From: Candidatus Woesearchaeota archaeon | GTDB lineage: Archaea; Nanobdellota; Nanobdellia; Woesearchaeales; 21-14-0-10-32-9 | Direction: 5' to 3' | Assembly (NCBI GenBank): GCA_021735165.1 | Contig: JAIPHP010000011.1 | Span: 1 to 43,876 of the forward strand | DNA: 43,876 nt | Part shown: one piece after another, positions 42,101-43,876 of the stretch | Layout of the letters: every line of letters starts with the position of its first letter | How positions within the stretch are numbered: the stretch's first letter is position 1 | Position numbers and translations under genes: made by a program | The notes under the pieces: model-generated | What the model was told of the DNA's origin: nothing | Databases searched by the model: none | The model's input: the letters and a program-made list of their open reading frames with translations, nothing else

Positions 42101-42341
42101 CACCTATTGTTTGAGTTGTGCTTGAACAACAAATTGCATTTGCGTATTGTGTTTGATTTGCATGATTTACATGACTATTATTTATTCCTCCGGAATCTGA
42201 TTGCAAAGTTAGAAGTATGTCATCAGAACAACTAGCAGTAGTTTGAACATTACAACTAATATCAGCGCTAGAACTTGGAAATAATGCTAACGCTAAGAAT
42301 ATTAAAATTACACTTAATTTTAGCTGTTCTTCATACTTCAT
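39159..42341 (-). CDS. large secreted protein with two LamG-like domains and FN3-like repeats
   Basis: About 1060 aa from ATG 42341, chosen over an in-frame TTG at 42377 because it begins directly with the signal peptide (KLSVILIFLALALFPSSSA) and avoids overlap with the upstream gene. The N-terminal 170 residues are Cys-rich. Two concanavalin-like LamG domains follow: the first has YDFDGADDYINISHSSSLN, SLSVWVYP and GLIDEPKIYNYALT, the second has YKFDGVNDYISVPQ, FILWYKQ and GSLDEVMIFDKYLS. Beyond lie Ig/FN3-like domains (PTNNDLTYTNRTPFYNWTQSSDIDGDELTYELLVARN) and a final beta domain. LamG folds often bind glycans. No C-terminal membrane helix is seen, so it may be released or held by its operon partners. 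Confidence 0.85.
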   Translation of the reverse strand: MKYEEQLKLSVILIFLALALFPSSSADISCNVQTTASCSDDILLTLQSDSGGINNSHVNHANQTQYANAICCSSTTQTIGAECNEKADAMLYLESLTNSHVQDPENNSLSPRYSHSTCVNSLGTSYCTLAESNCPADYECTASIASSEGNNYTNAHIGDCNAYNLKVCCFLNSVPTHDQPTLSSTDSNTTNDNLTVVYQNQNDADSDTITWTYDWRKTDTKRELLVMNFDEKITSTTLGAINDYSIYNNHGTLGGGNSQYVPNWTTNGKIGGAYDFDGADDYINISHSSSLNLQSAVSLSVWVYPETDQVNFAGIIAKDESGSFGHYSLAYSSGNEIVRFGFENGGTQYEVDTQTNIPIEEWSFITGTFDDATNTLRIYVDGELKEENASITASLEPNTNDVLIGSRNAGSTYEFNGLIDEPKIYNYALTQEQINASYYAGLRRYRNNYDGESLTLLHMSFDRNISNESTGSIKDYSVTGTFGTLGDGDYDKMPEWIENAKYGGGYKFDGVNDYISVPQNIIGRLNGSQTFILWYKQHPDNVTNWQTVLGGNNWAGNIDVGHAIGFSVTSKTIGSDIYSGDPYGTHRSSLSYSMPSDNNWHFVASAYNAETNTHYLRLDSSSKTSNPNFLTYNIDWSGTGLAIGKKGGSNTYWFNGSLDEVMIFDKYLSNEEILQIYAEGYNKLVSQETTSGDNWSVAVTPSDKYDEGVTLVSNSLLIENTAPQMFSVRVEPSTNVFTNNTLLGFCNATDVDEGSILLHYVWYRNGTQYATGTSSLVTEGIELNVDNITSGETTKHETWVLGCKADDGTLNSSWMNSSTINILNTPPTTVNLSRPTNNDLTYTNRTPFYNWTQSSDIDGDELTYELLVARNESFTIIVGNETGLTSNNYTEINELDFDTYYWKVRSYDGENYSDWSETWNYTLVNSLIITMTNSNVDFGTLDVSSIRNTSLDSPLPFSFRNDGNVEADLRNITTSESLWETADLDTEYWQIMPRSTGTFNESGSKVYWNNMSFVIDDLIKLLDYHPENNTVNADIQVKVPTYESPGQKQATLNFTWGVSQ

Positions 42342-42345
42342 TTTT

Positions 42346-42786
42346 TTAATTTGTCTGCTGCAAACACTCCGCTGCAATCATATTAACAGTAACATTTCCA
42401 AATGTTAAAGGATACGGTTCACAAGTCGTTGCTTGTAAAAACACACATTCCAAAGGAAGCATTGTCATCGTAGTATTTTGAACTATTATAGGAGTTGGAT
42501 TACAATTACTGCCTTGCTCAAACAAATACATTATTGTATCTTCACTACCCTGCTGTGCGCCACTTATATATATTGCTTGTTGCTGCTGAATTTTTGCTTG
42601 TTGGTAATTACCTATTAACACATATATTACTGTTGCTAAAAACAAAACTGCAAATATTAAAGTTAACCATTTGAAAACATTATTTTTTTCTGCGTTTTGT
42701 TTCTTCGTTGTTTTTTTTCTTTCCTCTTTTTTCACTGTTTTTTTTTCTTTCATTTTATTTTCATTCTTCATTCTATTTTCCTCCAT
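42346..42786 (-). CDS. small membrane-anchored protein of the surface operon
   Basis: About 146 aa from ATG 42786, chosen because an SD (AGGTGG-like, 42792-42798) lies 5-6 nt upstream. A very basic cytoplasmic N terminus (KMKEKKTVKKEERKKTTKK) precedes one membrane helix (WLTLIFAVLFLATVIYVLI), then a Gln-rich stretch and an extracellular Cys-containing region (SNCNPTPIIVQ, PLECVFLQATTCEPYPL, AAECLQQ). Four or five Cys suggest disulphides. The motif ISGAQQGSEDTIMYLFEQ is one I have seen as a pattern in DPANN proteins, but the function is unknown. It sits between the tail-fibre-like gene and the LamG protein with gaps of 2-4 nt, so they are co-translated. Confidence 0.7.
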   Translation of the reverse strand: MEENRMKNENKMKEKKTVKKEERKKTTKKQNAEKNNVFKWLTLIFAVLFLATVIYVLIGNYQQAKIQQQQAIYISGAQQGSEDTIMYLFEQGSNCNPTPIIVQNTTMTMLPLECVFLQATTCEPYPLTFGNVTVNMIAAECLQQTN

Positions 42787-42788
42787 AT

Positions 42789-43876
42789 TTATCCACCTCT
42801 TGCTACCATTGCCCAATTATATGTTCCACCTGAATTTCTCATGCAAGCATACATAATGTCTTCTGTTCCAGAAGCTTCCTGATCAAACCACAACGTGCCC
42901 CTAGTACTAGAATCACAAGTAGGTTTACTCGCAGTCGTATTCATTCTTATTCCTCCAGCCACTTCAAGTTTCGCATTCGGACTCGTCGTGCCGATGCCGA
43001 CGTTGTTCGTATTTGAATTGACAAAAAACGTCGTTCCGTCAACTGTTAAATTAGTGTTGAAAATATTATTATTTGTAAAAGTGTTTGCCGACGCTAAATA
43101 TGGAACTAATGTCGAATTTTCTGTCCAATAAGGGTCTGTTTCAGCAATATTTGCAGTCGCATTTACCGCCTGAAGTTGCGATAACGTTACCGCCCCAGTC
43201 AATTCCGTCGCGTTTGAAAGTCCAATTAACGTCCCGTTTATGACCGCCGAGCCGTTCACGTGTAATTTCGCTGACGGACTCGTCGTCCCGATGCCTACGT
43301 TGCCACTTTCTATTATTGAAATCGCTTTTATATCAGGTGCCCCATTATTTGGTGCAAAAATATTAAACACATTATTTTCTGCGTCTAGTTGTATATCTGC
43401 ATGTTCATTGTTTACTCCTTCAAAATCTCCAGACCAACGAATAGTAGGATTTATTGTCCCATCACTCTTCCCCACTCTTATTTGCACATCACTTGAAGAA
43501 TCATAGACATTTAGTTTACTTCCTGGACTCGTTGTCCCGATGCCTACGTTATTTCCGTCCTGATAAATCACTGAATCGCCTATATTTGAATCCGACGTGA
43601 ATTTTGGAATGTAATTAGCCGACCCGCTTGACGTTACGTTTGCTCCAGTTGTTGTCGCGACCTCCGAGCCATTAATTAACAACTGGTAGGCGTTGACGTT
43701 TCCTTGGACGTCTAGTTTGTATGACGGGTCCGTCGTTCCGATGCCTACGTTGCCGTCTCCTCTAATTCTCATTAGGAAATTACCATCATTATTGAAGTCT
43801 ATATAATTATTTGAACCTGAACTTATATCGGCTAATTGTATATGAGGCCCTAAATTCCCAGGTCCTGCATTAGTTG
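42789..43876 (-). CDS. tail-fibre-like surface protein with VGIGTT repeats, 5'-truncated by the window edge
   Basis: The minus-strand frame remains open to the right edge (residues read SGSNNYIDFNNDGNFL before the ATG at 43772), so the visible 361 aa are a C-terminal part. Four copies of a N-V-G-I-G-T-T-(S/D)-P-(S/N)-x-K-L-x-V motif recur, the hallmark of phage tail-fibre and adhesin stalks that trimerise. It ends with CDSSTRGTLWF...DIMYACMRNSGGTYNWAMVARG, a small C-terminal cap-like domain seen in surface proteins. The repeat core is also repeated at the DNA level and is locally GC-rich. It is the first visible gene of the surface operon; the stop is 2 nt before the next start. Probably a host-contact or adhesin fibre. 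Confidence 0.8.
   Translation of the reverse strand, partial: TNAGPGNLGPHIQLADISSGSNNYIDFNNDGNFLMRIRGDGNVGIGTTDPSYKLDVQGNVNAYQLLINGSEVATTTGANVTSSGSANYIPKFTSDSNIGDSVIYQDGNNVGIGTTSPGSKLNVYDSSSDVQIRVGKSDGTINPTIRWSGDFEGVNNEHADIQLDAENNVFNIFAPNNGAPDIKAISIIESGNVGIGTTSPSAKLHVNGSAVINGTLIGLSNATELTGAVTLSQLQAVNATANIAETDPYWTENSTLVPYLASANTFTNNNIFNTNLTVDGTTFFVNSNTNNVGIGTTSPNAKLEVAGGIRMNTTASKPTCDSSTRGTLWFDQEASGTEDIMYACMRNSGGTYNWAMVARGG
42984..43751 (-). repeat. four GC-richer DNA repeats coding VGIGTT
   Basis: A 21-nt segment containing GTCGTNCCGATGCC on the plus strand occurs at 42984-43004, 43281-43301, 43530-43550 and 43731-43751. Spacings (297, 249 and 201 nt) are multiples of three. The repeats are nearly identical in DNA as well as protein, and GC-richer than their surroundings, so recombination between them could shorten or lengthen the fibre in frame. 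Confidence 0.75.

Overview
This 43.9 kb window looks archaeal and most like an AT-rich (about 30% GC by eye) DPANN-type genome of the Woesearchaeota/Pacearchaeota kind. That placement is inferred from gene content, not from a marker gene. The signs are TATA boxes about 25 nt upstream of start codons with many apparently leaderless genes, a tRNA-Thr with U73 and no encoded CCA, an archaeal-type glycogen debranching enzyme, archaeal MacB/COG1361-type loci, and many single-pass surface proteins. No ribosomal RNA, replication gene, transposase or CRISPR array is visible.

Layout. (1) 1-2.7 kb: a 5'-truncated gene of unknown function converges with a secreted Cys-rich protein. (2) 2.9-8.1 kb: a sugar nucleotidyltransferase and a GH133-like debranching enzyme form an operon, followed by a BioB-like radical SAM protein that converges with an AI-2E-type permease. 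(3) 8.3-13.8 kb: a minus-strand operon encodes a GbsR/MarR-like regulator, a LolD/MacB-type ATPase, a secreted COG1361-like protein and two paralogous MacB/FtsX permeases. A palindromic operator overlaps the predicted start site, and hairpin-rich elements occupy three of the gaps between genes. (4) 13.8-14.8 kb: an APH-like kinase. (5) 14.87-24.73 kb: an unusual island. Four large, mostly unrecognised proteins (787, 470, 750 and 629 aa) are arranged as two divergent operons. The last has a lytic-transglycosylase-like signature although archaea lack murein. The cassette is bracketed by two direct copies of a multi-hairpin repeat (14868-15154 and 24306-24734), with a tRNA-Thr, a MITE-like 157 bp element and a divergent-PAP2 (DUF212) gene at the right end. 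(6) 24.8-28.8 kb: a MoxR/DUF58/BatA-like operon diverges from a Lys-rich protein of unknown function. (7) 28.8-43.9 kb: a surface-protein region. It holds a 1276-aa repeat-rich surface protein behind two tiny ribbon-helix-helix genes, then a tightly packed minus-strand series of signal-peptide or membrane-anchored proteins (Cys-rich repeats, COG1361/NEW3-like, a pilin-like small protein, LamG domains and a tail-fibre-like VGIGTT repeat protein cut by the window edge).

How it fits together. The MoxR/DUF58/BatA-like operon is a plausible assembly or maturation module, and the 33-44 kb series is probably one co-expressed cell-surface programme. The ABC operon probably exports or extracts a lipid or peptide and is self-regulated. 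The most novel features are the hairpin-array repeat family, which recurs in at least six intergenic places, and the four-gene cassette lying between its two largest copies.
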